A DNA stretch of 64,000 nt. Origin: Corythucha ciliata (lineage: Eukaryota > Arthropoda > Insecta > Hemiptera > Tingidae). Below, piece by piece: positions 46,345-59,489 of the stretch; within the stretch, counting starts at the first letter, position 1, and every line of letters begins with the position of its first letter. Both the position numbers and the translations under genes were made by a program. The DNA lies in the NCBI GenBank assembly GCA_038030265.1, contig CM075939.1:41893253-41957252 (forward strand). The letters are read 5' to 3'. The notes beneath the pieces were generated by a model. That model was given only the letters and a program-made list of their open reading frames with translations, did no database searches and was not told where the DNA came from.

Positions 46345-47750
46345 AGCCGCCTGGTGTGCTTGGCGTCATGCTCCACGCCTTGAACAGATACTATGTTGCC
46401 AACACGAGTTACCTTTGGCACTTGATACTGAAGCTTTGATAAGTTTAATTTTACGCTGCATTCCCGTGCTCTAGAAAGTACTTGGCGTACAATTGATTCC
46501 AACTCTTTCACCGAATTGGTGAACACGATGATGTCATCAAAATAAATTTGCACCCCCGGGATATCACCAAAAATTTCATTCGGTTTTCTTTGGAACATTT
46601 TTGGCACACAGCTCAACCCAAGCGGAAGTCTATTAAATTTATAGCGGCCAAACGGAGTCACAAAACAGCAAAGATCAGCACTACTCTAATCAAGGGGAAT
46701 TTGAAGGAATCCATTTGAGAGGTCGCAAGCGGCCATTTTTGAAACGAGATCCTCAGGAACAGGAATTGGGTGCAATTCTATTTGAATCGCTTTGTTAAGA
46801 TGCATGGGCTCAAGACATAAACGCAACTGGCCATTCGCCTTCTCTACGACAACCAAGTTACTGGCCCAAGCCGTTGGTTTTGTAACCCTGGAAATAACCC
46901 CAATATTTTCAAGTTCGTCAAGATTAGATTTGACATGGCCGAACAAGCTTCTGGGTATTCGACGGCATGCATTTGCGACAGGAGTATACTCAGGATTAAC
47001 ATGAATTTTACAAGGCTTACCCGGAAATTTCCTAAGCCCAGAAAAAACATTGCGAATTCTTCTATGAAATCACTCTTGGACGCGGCTGACGATTGACTTT
47101 GATGCGGAGGGGGACGAGCGAGAGTAGAGTCCACTCTCTCGAATTCTCGATAAGGCTAAGTTTCTGGCACGTCTCCAGCCCCAAAAGAGGAGCAGCTTGA
47201 CGAATGTTGACGCTTTCAAATGTGAAGTTCACTCGTTGATTCTTGACAACGCAGAGGGCAATACGATCTGGCCAAGACGAGGGATCACGAAGTCTCCATA
47301 AGCATGGAGTGACGAACGCGAATTATAACGACGAAATTAGTCCTTTTTAAGGACTACAGAACGCTAGCTGGAAGGGTGTTGACGTGGGCTGCAGAATCCA
47401 ACGTACGCCCGGCTATAGAGACAGGTTCCCACCATGACCTGCTGTCAAGAGTAGATTGACCGACTACTGACTGGATGTAGAGGCATTCGACTGCATCTCC
47501 CACCTCTGTAGGCTCGCTCATTTCAGTTTTTTATCGCCGCCTCGGAGGGAAACTGCATTGGTTTGACGAACACTGGTATGTTGTCTCACTTTTCGAGGCA
47601 CCCGCGGATCAAAAAGTGGGCACTTGCAATCTTTCCCATCAGTGCCTCTATTTCCGTCGCATTGGATTCCTCTAAAAACTTGTAATAGCACGGGCTTGCC
47701 AAGCAACTTGAAGGTTTTCCCCCCACACCACCTCTTCAACTATAAAATAA
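46345..47750 (-). pseudogene. Gypsy pol remnant (protease to RT)
   Basis: From 47740 down: a Cys-containing basic stretch (KDCKCPLF); a worn protease region (SIAGRTLDSAAHVNTLP, catalytic Asp lost); the RT fingers (LENIGVISRVTKPTAWASN, ANGQLRLCLEP); CDLSNGFLQIPLD with the first catalytic Asp; then MTPFGRYKFNRLPLGL and YFDDIIVFT with an intact DD. Several frameshifts and an in-frame stop before MTPFG break it. RNase H and integrase are missing. It is from a different lineage than the Gypsy at 5.7-9.7 kb. Confidence 0.83.
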
Positions 47751-50691
47751 GAAGGTTCTCGAGAAAACTGGAGATCGCTGCGCAGCATTTTATTTTTCGG
47801 GCCTTCTCGTTTTTGTTCGCAGTCTCTTGGCTCAACTGGTTGTTATACGTGTCCAATCAGAAATGCCCAAGGGTTAAGTAACCGCTTATATTGGTGGATA
47901 AAATGAGAGTTTACGGACTGAGAAAACTTCGTTCCATCCCCCCTCTCTTGAGAAAAACAATGGATCAGCTGTAAGATGCGCCCAACTTTTGTGGGCGAGA
48001 GTGTACTCGTACTTTCGAGACAGTGCTATCAAAAACAATTTAATTAACAATTACGCGTTTTACGCTAATTCAAAATCAACCCCTCTCATAGTCTTATCAT
48101 AACTTTCAACTTCAGCATCACAGACCGTCAATAATCTGATTTTGAAAATGATACACAGCTCGAAGGCACCTTCCCCCCCCCCTCGCAACATCAAACTGTG
48201 TCTCTTGCAACTCCGACCTGCCTTACCGCGCTCAATCAGTGGGACTTTCTACTTGGAACCTTCCCTCTCATAACATTTAACGGAAATTAACGTTGGCAAA
48301 GCTTTTAACTCTCTGCCAATCTATCACTCTCTCTCTCTCTCACTTTCACTCTTTCCCTTCATTTTAAATTTTGAAAGTTAGGATAACGACGGTATAACCC
48401 TGCCAGGTTTTGAAAAGGAAAGCCACTTTCGAAGGTTTTTCTTGATACCTTTCCTTAGTCTCGGATCAATGAATATCGATTTTACAAGGGGGTATAAAAC
48501 TCTAAAAATAAACTGATACCCCCTTTCCAAGCCCTATTCACCTGTCCAAAAACCTTAACATTAACCGACTTGATAGTTTTGTTCTATAGAACGGTACGGC
48601 CGTCAAGGTTGTTTTTTGTTTTTTTAACGGTGTCCTTGTTGGTAAATATTTGAAAAATTGAAGAATAATACCACGATGTGATAGAGATTTTGGGGTCCAA
48701 GATATTGAAGGTGATTTTACAGGGTGGGTGGGGTTATCGGACGAGAAAAAAAAAGTACGAGAGAATATGACGGAGGACGAAGGGAAGCTTCGCTGACTGT
48801 TGTAATTACTTCTTTCCTTTCAAAAGCAAATACTGCTGAGTGGAATGGTTGGTTGGAGGAGGGTGGAGTGGAGAGGGAATTAATTTCAAATCGAGTTTTC
48901 GTTCCAATTATATTTTGTAGTGGGTCGGTCTTGAGGGGAGGAGGGGGGGGAGATTTATCAATTTATATATCCTTGACTGTGTTTTGAAAATTCTTCGTTT
49001 TTCATTTTCTTAATGGGAGCATTTGAAGCAGCCGCTCATCTCCCCCCTCTCACTGATCACCACTCCTACCTAAATTATTTAAACTGTTTCACTCAAGACT
49101 TGAGGTACACTAATTAGACAACAACTCCACGAGTTAGTTACGGGTATTCTTATGGCTCAATCGTCTATCCCTTCACCCCTCCCGCAACAAAACTACTTCT
49201 GCCTCACTTCTCTCTACAAGGACTAATTACCTAGAAGTTAATTTAACAAAGAGCGTACCCCAAACCCTTGGTTCCCCCCCCCCCCCAGCCACCAGCCATC
49301 TCCTCCACGCAACCCTTCGTCACTGTTTTACTGCTCAGCGCCAACGCCTTCCATAATTTTCCTCTCTACCGTTTGCCATCACTCCTCCATTCTCACTTAT
49401 CTTACCCCCCCCCCCACCACCACCTCAACAACCATCCGTCCCGTCATTCGAACAATACATCCCTGAAGAGAGAGAGAGAGAGAGTGTGAGAGTCAGAGTT
49501 GAGTGAAGACGCAAACTTAGTAAACCCTTGCTAAGTTTCCGCCCTTTTTGATTACAATATTGCGATTTGCCGCGTCGGGTGTTCGCGGTTCATCCACTTC
49601 TAATATAGAGCACTCAGACGACACACACACAAACAAACAAAAAACCAGTCTCACCGTTTTATTTTCGATTGATTGGAAAAGTTATGAAATGCCCGGGGGG
49701 GTTGGGGGTTTAGTCAGTAAAAATAAATTGCCCCGATTTTCAAGGAACCGATATGTATTGTTTTTGAGGGATGATACGGTTCGATTGGTGGGGTGAACGG
49801 ATTGTTTGAAGTGGGGGCTTAGTTTGGTAAAGGGCTTTGTAGGGGGGGGGGGGTTGAGAAGGGAAGTTTCTTGGACAGGTGCGCCCGTTAAGAGTTGGCT
49901 TTTAACTTTTTCCCCTCTCTTACGTCGCTAAAAACTTCACTTCACGTATATTGCTCGACAGATGGGTAGGTGAGGATTGAGTTTCGGCGTTTGGGGGGGG
50001 GGGTGACAAGGAAAAGGAGTTTTCTTCTTCTTCATCTTCTTCACTACCCAACCCTCCATCATCCTCCCTTCGACCCGTTGCTCATCATCCTTTCTCTATA
50101 TCCAACTCCCGGCCAGAACTTCGAAACCCCGGGCTCCAACTGTGCGAGAGCCGCGCCAGATATTGGATTCTCTTCTTCAAAACCCAACGTCCCCCATCCC
50201 CCCACTGCCATCACCACACACACGCATTCCACCTATAGTTAACCCTTTTTCAACCCGTCTGCCACACACTGTTGCCAGAGGTATGAGCTTTTCTCGAGTT
50301 ACGATCTACATATAGGTATAGTCGGTTAAGAGCTTAGCTCGGGAGGACTATCCGAGGATCGAGAGCGGAATTTGGAAAAGCCATTTTCTTTACTCGTAAA
50401 CAAAGAAGGGGGGCAAGGCTGAGAAACACTGTAGAATATATGTGTTAGGAGATGAATGGATCACAACTTGAATAAAATATGACTAGGGAGTGGCTTTCGT
50501 GGGTAGGAGGGAAGGTGGGCTTGTGTAAAAGCTTCGATTCTTTCGCCTTTAGGTTCGTAGAACAAAAACTTCGGCGAAATTTAAAGGAAACGTGATTGCA
50601 TTAAATATAAAAAGTACAAAAAACACACTGGAATAACAGTAGAAGGGGAACTATGTTGATCTATGGGGTGGGGTGGGGGAGCAATGTAAGT
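47751..50691. other. intergenic sequence without a recognised gene
   Basis: No convincing gene. It contains a CT microsatellite near 48327-48342, a GA microsatellite near 49468-49484, and many C and G runs. Confidence 0.5.
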
Positions 50692-52400
50692 TTACAGCTT
50701 GGCAATGTGCTCGGCCTGGAGTTGAAACAACTGATGTTTAGCGTGCTCAACCTCGGGACTGTCAGGAATGTACTCGGGAAGTGGCTGCTTAGGGAGGTTC
50801 GTAGCGGCTATTCTGAACCCGTTGACGGGGTCCGAGACGTAGGCGGCTTGTTGAACGAGGCCGTGAGCGTCGATGTATGCATAGCCTACAAACAACAATA
50901 CTTAGACGATTTGTTCCAAAGGTTTGCCAAAAGAAGGAAATTACCTCCTTTGGTGACGCCATCAGCAGTTTTAATCTCCTCCTTGGCCGAAGGACCACCG
51001 GCATAGCCGTACGAGTACTGGCCGAGTTCATCTTGCGAGTGATACTGCGAGGTGATCTGTCCTGGGTGTTCAAGAGCCACAGTTGGTGGGGGAGCCACGA
51101 CGGGAGTTTTGACGACAGGGATGACCTCCTTGGCGATGACTCCACTGGACGGGGCGATGACTCGTGCTGGTGAGGCGACGACATGGGCGGGACCAACGGA
51201 TGACACGACGGCAGATGAGATTACAGTTGACGGTGGAGCGGCGGCCGAGGCAACGACAGGGGTGATGACCGGTGACTCGTAGACTGGAGCTGGAATGTCA
51301 CCGTAGATCTAAAAACAACAACAATAATATTTTCATAGAATTTGTTCAAGTATATTCAGTGGCATAGACTGCGATGTTACCCTCTGAACGACAGGAGCCG
51401 GAGTTGAAACAATTTTAATTTCTTCAAAAGAAGGACGTGGCGTAGACGAAACCACAACAGCAGGGGCCACGCTTTCAACGGCAGCAACAGTTTTAATTTG
51501 ACTCGGAACAGAAATAACTCCAAGAGACGATGATTCAGCAACAGCGGCTCTCCTAGCACCTTCAAGAGCGATTTGATCTTCAATAACAGCCTCATGCCTA
51601 GCCGCTTCAGCGTTGGCAACGGCGGCGGCCGCGATGGAAGCACCACCGTCAGACACGACGACCGTTGATGGAGCGACAGCGACTGGAACCGTTTTCACAA
51701 TTTCATCGGCGCTTTGAATATCATCGGCGGCGGCTCGAACCGCGTCAGCCTGAGCTTGAATGTGGTCGGCTTCAGCTTGAGCGGCATCGGCTACAGCTTG
51801 AGCCGTTTCAGCTTCAGCTTCAACCGTGGCTTTGATTTCAGCCTCGACGGCGGCTTTGGCGGCCGCGTGAGCTTCAACGGTGGCAACAGGAGCAACAAAC
51901 GATGGGGCGGGAACGGGAGCGGCGACAACGGCCGGTGCCGGTGCGGCGACGACTGTTCGAACCTGAGTGGTGACGGGAACGACCGGTTGAACGGTGTTAA
52001 CGGTAGCGGGAGCCACAGCGATGACTTGATCGTGAGCGGGGACAGCGGGCCCAGCAGGAAGATTGGTGGCAGCTACTCGGAATCCGTTGACTGGGTCAGA
52101 TACGTAGGCGGCGCTTTGAACTAATCCATTGCCATCAACATACGAGTAACCTAAGCGTTATAAAAAAAATAAATAAACCGATAAAATAAAATTAAAAAAT
52201 AAAATATTACCCCCTCGAGTAACACCATCGGCTGTTTTGATCTCTTCTTTGGCCGAAGGGCCACCAGAATAGCCGTACGAGTACTGTCCCAGCTCATCTT
52301 GAGAGTGATGCTGAGTGGTAATAGTACCAATGACTTTAGTGACGTGAGGGATGACTCCAGCGGAGGCTACGCTGAGCGCTGCCAGAAAAACTGGGAATGC
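50692..52400 (-). CDS. cuticular protein with two R&R-type chitin-binding domains, exons 2-5
   Basis: A secreted exoskeleton protein expected to bind chitin. Exons on the minus strand are 52400-52211, 52150-51381, 51308-50945 and 50885-50692, all bounded by GT and AG. With exon 1 the protein is 507 residues: signal peptide 1-16 (FPVFLAALSVASA), first domain about 41-97 (QYSYGYSGGPSAKEE to YVSDPVNGFRVAATNLP), an Ala/Val/Pro-rich middle with a helical Ala-Glu-Asp stretch, and second domain about 419-475. Both domains are split by a phase-1 intron at the same Gly, as expected from duplication of a two-exon module. The C-terminus is charged and Gln-rich. Open frames on the opposite strand are shadows. 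Confidence 0.88.
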
Positions 52401-53214
52401 CTGGAATTAAAAAAGTCAAAAATAATTGAAAATGAATTTATGCCGGGGTAGTTTTGAAAGAGTCTTTAAGGGTTTGACAGGGCAAATTCCACGACATTCG
52501 AATTTGACTGACAGCAAATCTGTTAGATTTAAGATGAAGTGACCAAAATCACGAAATTCACGTTTGGAGGAACCAAATTCGTGAATTTGGTTTTTGATGA
52601 GCCTTGGTTATTAGAATTTGGGGCTTTTTAAAGAGCCTAACTCGCGAAATTGTTTTTTTAAAAGAGCCGAACCCGCAACATTTCTTACGGAGTGAACGTT
52701 TCTGACTCACAAATACTTAATTTCACGGGATTAGATGCTGGAAAACCAATATCGAAAAGTTGCCTAATTCAAAAACCAATTCAACGGATTTTTTCTCATC
52801 AAAAAACCATTTGTTTGTGATTCTGACTCACTAGAAACCCAATTTTAGGGGTTGCCCACGCTAAAAAGCCGCAGGTTGGGATCCGAAAAAATTAAGTTTG
52901 CCGATTTTTGTTACTAAAAACCCCGGTTTCGAGGGATCGCCACATTCAGTGCAGATTTTTTACAGTAAAAATGAACCATTTTTGCTGGTCTGACTCACTT
53001 TGAGACCAATTTGGATTTTGCTTTCTAAAAACCACGATTCACGGATTTTGGTCACTAAAAAACAATTTACGCAGGTCTGGCTGGATCACGAAAGAACCAA
53101 AAATAGTTGGTTTTGGCTTGCTGAAACTGAAACCCAAATTTTGCTGGGTTGCCTAATTCAAAAAACTCGTTTCACCTATGGCCAATTTAAGCCACCGCCG
53201 TTATAGAAACTAGT
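52401..53214. repeat. family E ~30-bp minisatellite in intron 1
   Basis: Worn units built on CAAATTCGTGAATTTGG and ACTAAAAACC words with CACGGATTTT, related in style to family D. Confidence 0.65.
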
Positions 53215-55880
53215 GATCAGCGTACTTTAACTATTTTAACCGCGAAGTTGCCTCCAGAAGGCGCAAATTTGTACATTAAGGGGACTTCCCCGTCCACCAT
53301 TTAGAGCCCATCCCCCCCCCCAAACTTGAATATGGGATAAAAGCGTTTATTTGCGGCTAAAATTTAGAACAAGCGCCCATTTACCAATAAAATTAGGGAA
53401 TAACTCCAATTTGTGGTATGTAAAGGCAACTTCGCGGCCAAAATAGAGATAACAGAGGCTAACCCAGGTTTCGGAAGCCATGCTATTGTGCTCAAATCCT
53501 GGGGAAAGCACGTGACAAAAAGTTTGGCAACTGCGCTAATATACACGGATAAAATAACGGGAAGTGCTGATTCGTAACAAAAAGCGAAAAAAGCACGATT
53601 TCACGGCCATAATTGAGGAAAAGCGCTAATTCGCGGCTAAAACAATTATGAAAAAACAGCGATGAGTCGATCAACTGGCTTAGAATTAGCTATAAAATTG
53701 AGAAAACGCCAATTGTGGTTTCTCAAGGTAAGAAAAAGCGCTGAATAACGGCTAAAATCAGAGAAAGAGCGTTAATTCGCGGCTCAAGCTTAGTTCACTA
53801 AAAGAGCTCATTCGCAGCTCTCGCGAATTTGGAAAAATCCGTCAAATAAAAAGCGAAAAAAAAAACTATTTCGCGGCATGATAAAGAGATGATTAGATGG
53901 GTAAGAGAGCAAAAACTCAAAGATTAAATAGAAAAGTACCAAATTCTTGGGAAAAGCGAAAAAAAAAACACAATTCCGCGCCTAAAATCGAATAAAACTA
54001 TTATTCGCGGCCATAATTGAGAAAAAACTTCAACTAACAGCTAGAAAATTTGAGAAAAAGCAGCGATGAATCGACCTGCAGCCTCAGATAATATTGAGAA
54101 AACGCAACACTGCAGCTAAAAAACAAAAAAACAACGCTAGTTGACGGCTAAAATGGAGAAAGAACATTCATTTGTGGCTAATGCTGACAAAAAATTCTCA
54201 TTCGAAGCTAATAGGGGGAGGGGGCAAACGCCGAGATAATCCACTAATTCACCGAGGCTAAAATTGAGTAAAATTGGTATTTCGCGGCTAAAATTTAAGA
54301 AAATCCACGGTTCTATATGAGACAGCTCGCTAGTACGCGTCTGAAACTAAAAAAAAAAACAACACAAAATTACACCTGAAATTAAGGTAAATAGCGCTCA
54401 TAATACGCGGCTAAACTGTGGAAAATCCCTAATTTTGCGGATAAATTTGAGAAAAACTGTTAATCTGCGTTTAAAATAGAGTAAAAGTAGTGATACGCAT
54501 TGAGAAAAAGTTCTGATTCGCGGATACATTCGAGAAAACTTGCTAATTCGCGGATAAAACTCAGAAAACCCAATGATTCCCGGCTTCAATGAATATAGTA
54601 ATAAAACAGCATCAGTAAATCGATAGGCAGGTTAAGCTACTATTGTGAAAACGTCCTTTAGTGTTTTATCGAGACGATTTTGCGGCTAAAATGGTGAAAC
54701 ACGCTAATTCATGGCTAAAATGATGGCGGGCATTAACTTGTGGCTAAAATGAACATTAAGCGCTCATTTTCAGCTAAAATGTGAATAAAAAAACATCAAT
54801 TCCAGGATCAATTTGAGAAATCCGCTAATTAATCAGCGAAGAATGCCAATATTTTGCGGCTAATAATTGGGGGGGGGGAAAGGATAATTTACAACCTAAA
54901 TGGAGAAATAGCATTATCATCATAAATCGTGGCTAAAGTTGACAAAAAGTGCTAAAGTTGACAAAAAGTTAAGAGGGAAAACTCGCTGATTCGCGGATCA
55001 ATTTGAGATAATCCGAAAATGGAACTTCGCGGCTAAGATTGGAAATTGTATACAGAATAAAATTGACAAAAAACGTTAATTCGTGGATTATTATTATTAT
55101 TATTATTATTTTTTTTTTTTAGAAAATCGGCTGATACGCGGCTAAAACTTGGAAAATGTGATGATTCGTGGCTTAAGTTAGGACAGAGCTACAATTCACA
55201 GCTATATTTGAGGAAATTTGCTAATTAACATCCAAATTGTTGAAGCGCCATTCGCAAATGTCACTGGAGAAAATTCACGGTTACTGGAAGCAACATCACG
55301 GATGTAACAAAGTGCTAATCCACGACAAAAAGTCTGGTAAAATCGTTAATTAACGGCTGAAATTGAGAAAAATCGCCAATTCGCAGCCAAAAATTGAAAG
55401 CAATAACCACAAAAATTGCATCATTCGTTGCTAATTTACGAATCATTATTTTAATCGCTAATTTTCGACTACAACAGAGTACAAGCATCGATAGTACTCT
55501 GATATCATTGATAAATAACGCAAATTCATGGATACATCCGAGAAAACCCGAAAACTTCTGGCTAAAATAGAGAAAAGTCGTTATTTTTCTGCTAAGATTG
55601 AGAAAACTCGTTATTTCCTGGCTAAAATTGAGATAAAGTGTTCATTCGCAGCTAAAATGGGTAGAGGAAAAAATTTACGGCTAAATTTGACAAAAAAGCG
55701 CTCGTTCGCAGATAAAATGAAGAAAAACGCCAATGCACGGATCAATTCGGTTCGCGGCTCAAATGAAGTGAAAACGGTAATTTTGGGATACATTCGAGAA
55801 AACCGGATGTTTCACGGCTAAAACTGAGATAACGGACGGCAACAACGCGGCTTTGATTGAGAAAACGCCAATTCACGGTT
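53215..55880. repeat. family A degenerate minisatellite, largest block
   Basis: About 85 units in plus orientation (GCTAATTCGCGG then CTAAAATTGAGAAAAA). Longer word strings recur in the same order, for example GCGATGAGTCGATC near 53660 and a variant near 54065, followed each time by a fresh run of short units. The block fills much of intron 1 of the cuticular gene. Confidence 0.88.
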
Positions 55881-57560
55881 CCTACTAGAGGCAAAGGCCT
55901 ATAATTCCTTTGTTTATTTAGAGGTGAAGAGGCTGTCGTAGAGATTTCCGCCCCGAGTGTTGGTCTGGCACTGCTTGGACGAATTTTAAAATTTCATGTC
56001 CCAGGCAATTTTGCTATTTATGATTTGGGGGGGGGGGGGTTGGAATTAATAGCTTGATCGATAGTTTCCGTAAAGTACTAGAGATCACGTTCTGTGTTGA
56101 GTGTGCGGTGGAGGGGGTGGATGTCCCTGTAATTTGAGTGTCAGCCTGTTGGGGGGTTCAAATGCGTCTGATCGTATCACCACCCGAGCGGGTGACATCA
56201 CACTTGAAGCCAGCCCCTGCCTACCATCATGATTCCTCGCGTCCGTTACATTTTAAGGCGAACAGAAACAGAACTAAACTTTCACTCCCCCCCCCCTCCT
56301 TCATATTTTTTTATTTTAGGAGTCCGAGTTTTGTGAATCGACTCGACTCGACGAGCTGTGAGACGTTAAAGGGAGGCAAACGAGTCGAACAAATGACGGT
56401 ACTGTTGGTATATGACAAGTAATTTTGTTTTATTGTCACGTATCCTAAGCCATCTGAAGAGAGTGTCGTTAAAAACGGTTGTACAGAGAAAGCTTAAGCC
56501 ACCCTTTTCGTACATTTCACGCTTATACGACTAATTAAATCTGGGTTTCTCTAATTACCTACGTTAATTATTTAATGGGAATAGGCGAGATTCTAATGTA
56601 GAGGGGCTTTATTCGAACTAGATTACAAATAATTGATGCTTTCTGACATTTTAAATAACACTTTTAAAACTTCCAAATAACTTGTCTTCTTGTTAATGCC
56701 CGAGTAGTTGTTGTTTTCAAGTTAACATGCACTCGCTACCTTTTTTTCCTACAGAGAGCAAGACTTTAGAACTTGGACGCACAATTAAACGAGATAAATT
56801 GAAGTTTTAAACGAGCGTATTAAACAGAATGAAGAAAAATTGAGACAGAAAATGAAAGGACGGTTTTCGCTACTGGGTTGACTTCTCTCACTGAAGTCAA
56901 AACGAAATGACAATACCCCCCCCCCCACTGCCTTCCTATATTTCTTGCTAGGGTTTGCCTTTTTAAAATTATCCCCCACCAGTGCATCCCCTGTACACCA
57001 AGCGTATACGAAACACTCTTTTAAGTACCTCCCTTAATTAAGCATTTTAAACTTAAGGAAGCAGTCGGAGCAAGATACCGTTATGAATATTTAAATGAGA
57101 GTGCACTCAAAGGTCACTTTGTTGTTATAATTAAACACGAAACCATACTCCCACCATTCACCATTCTTTTAATTTCGCTTGTTTTTAATCCGCCCATTTA
57201 GCCAAAGGGTGGCGCCGAAAAGAAAAAAAGAAGAATTAAGCCGTACGAAACACTGGGTGTTGCAATAATGAAAAGACACCCCTCCCAACCTCCTTCTGAC
57301 CATTTTGCTTCATCGAAAGGCCCGATTAAATACGAGGTTTGATTTCATCGAATGGAATTGCAAAAAGCGGAGCGAAAGAAAATAGAAGGCCTTGAAACAT
57401 TGACCCACGCCCGTCGTGATTACAGTAAATATGGGCAAGACAAGACGCTTCCGCGTTGGATTAACGCGCTTCCTAGTTCACCCATTTATGGTTAACGTTC
57501 AAGAACTAGAAATTTGAAGCAATTTTGGGCAAAGAGTGGGGGTGCAGAGGGGACAAATTT
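55881..57560. other. remaining 5' part of cuticular gene intron 1
   Basis: No exon or repeat family was recognised. G runs occur at about 56027-56039 and C runs near 56288 and 56918. Confidence 0.45.
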
Positions 57561-57566
57561 ACTCAC

Positions 57567-57572
57567 TTTCAT
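57567..57572 (-). CDS. probable exon 1 of the cuticular protein gene (Met-Lys)
   Basis: The minus strand reads ATGAAA directly followed by GTGAGT, a good donor. Joined in phase 0 to exon 2 it gives MKAFPVFLAALSVASAG, a complete signal peptide. A two-codon first exon before a long intron is common in arthropod cuticular genes. The TATA box 155 bp upstream supports the choice, but other ATG-donor pairs in the 5 kb cannot be excluded. Confidence 0.65.
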
Positions 57573-57726
57573 GGCACTCGAACAAAGGCGAAATCCTCGG
57601 GCGATAAGTTGTCGGTTTCGGGCAATTTCCCACCCCTGGGAGAGAGAAAGAGAGTGGATGAGAGTGAGGAGTGAGTCCTTAGCTCAAACCTGTTTAACAC
57701 AATAAAGTCGTTCAGTCATCCGAAGT

Positions 57727-57735
57727 CTTTTTATA
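57727..57735 (-). promoter_or_regulatory. TATA box of the cuticular protein gene
   Basis: TATAAAAAG on the minus strand, about 155 bp upstream of the exon 1 ATG. No splice acceptor is needed between them. Confidence 0.55.
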
Positions 57736-57739
57736 CGTT

Positions 57740-59489
57740 CTCCCACTATCTGGAAGAATTCTTTTGATTTAAAAAAAAAAAATGAAGGGAGTTCCCTCTT
57801 TTTTTGTACCTGCGGTGCGTGGGGCATGAAAAATATGAGGGAGGTTCAAGCCTTGATCTTTTCCAATTAGGTAGGCTCTTCCCTTTAGAATGTTTATAGG
57901 AAAAAGTTAACTGATCCAGTTTGTCTTACTGATTTTCTTATATGCACAGAGCTCCCCCCCCCCCCATCAATCACAACCCTAAAAATCACTGGAAAATTGT
58001 AATCGTTTTTAAATGAGAGCTTCCAATATTTTTTCACAGAAAAACACGCCAAATGAATGAAATGCTCATTCATATTTCTACCCTTAAAACGAAGGGTTGA
58101 AGATTTTTCTTGCATACATATTTTATAACCTTTTCTTCACCGTTAAATACTTTGCCCTCTGAGAAAACGCATAGTGGTGGGAGGAAAATGGTGAGAATTA
58201 TTTTCCAGGGGGGAAAAAAAAGGTGGGTACAACCATTGCGCATTGCAGTTCTAAGAGATATCACTCTCCCCCCCTCACCTACGAACATCAAACCACAGAA
58301 ATCCCCTACCATGTCACGCACAGACGCACACACACACAGGCTGCAGAAAAACTTTTTTTTTTTTTTTTTTTTTACCGCGTAAAAGTAACTGAGAGAAATC
58401 TGAGGAAATGAAAAATGGGCGAGGCGAAACGCTGTTGACGGGAATTCATTTATTTAGGATGGACTTGTTTATTCCTTTTTTTTTGATGTTGTTGTTTTTC
58501 GAAAAGCCGACGGGCCTAGAAGCAGATCTCGTTACAAGTTTTAATCCTACGCCTCGCTTTGAGAAAAACAAAGCCTGCGTTTTATATTCGTATATAAATA
58601 AAAATACAGAAAAAAAAGACGTATGGTGCGTACATACGTGGGTTTGGAGCAGGGAGAGGGGTTGAATTTTGGCGAAAGACAGGTTTACATTTTTTTTTCT
58701 TCCCATCAACTATAGCTGAAGATAACCACCGACAACGCCTGTGACATGGTACATGTCCTGCCATTTACATTTCACTAGGATCTACACCTTCGAATTGATA
58801 TGCCCTTCGAAAAAAAAAAAACAAAAAAAAAAATATTGTAAGAGAGAAGCGTGTCTTGCTATGATTTTCATTTCATTCGACCAAAGAGATTGAAACATTG
58901 CGGGTGCTCAGCAGTTTTTGGGCTAAATATTCAATCCTTTCGGGTGATAATCAATGCCGTACGCTCAGCCCATGTGTTTCCCCAATCCGAGGGCCTTGAT
59001 GGATTTTCCTGAGGAAGGGAGGGGTACACCGCTAGTGGGATCCAAGGGTGCTGTATAAAGGCCCTGTGGCCCTTACAAGTTCAGAGCCCATTTTTCTGAT
59101 TCATTTTGTTCTATTTTCGCGTTGCCTAACCAATGAACTCATTTCATTGCTAGTGGAGACACATGAAAGTGCATGATTAACGCGAACGCTGTGTCACGCA
59201 GCGCGGTTTCACGCGGCTCCCGCGTACAATCCGCGTGAGCGGGGGCGTAGCGTGATAATGTTGATGTCCGGGGCCGTTGCCAGGGGGGTTCCTCCTTCCC
59301 TCTCAACATTGCCGGATTTACGGGGTGGGTTTCGGAGGTTTAAACTCCCCCTATACCCTAAGAAGATGGCGTCTGCTATGATTTGTTGATAGTCATTCCA
59401 GAGATTTCTTTTACTTTTCTTGCACTAAAGGACTGTTAAAGGAAGAACTGCACAGATGATTCCTCTACCACCCCCCTCTATTTAGCGAT
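57740..59489. other. intergenic sequence without a recognised gene
   Basis: No convincing gene. It contains T runs (58350-58372) and A runs (58808-58830). Confidence 0.5.

Noticed and set aside
51052..52124. Plus-strand frames rich in Gly, Thr and Ser
   Set aside because: They are antisense shadows of the Ala/Val/Pro-rich cuticular exons.
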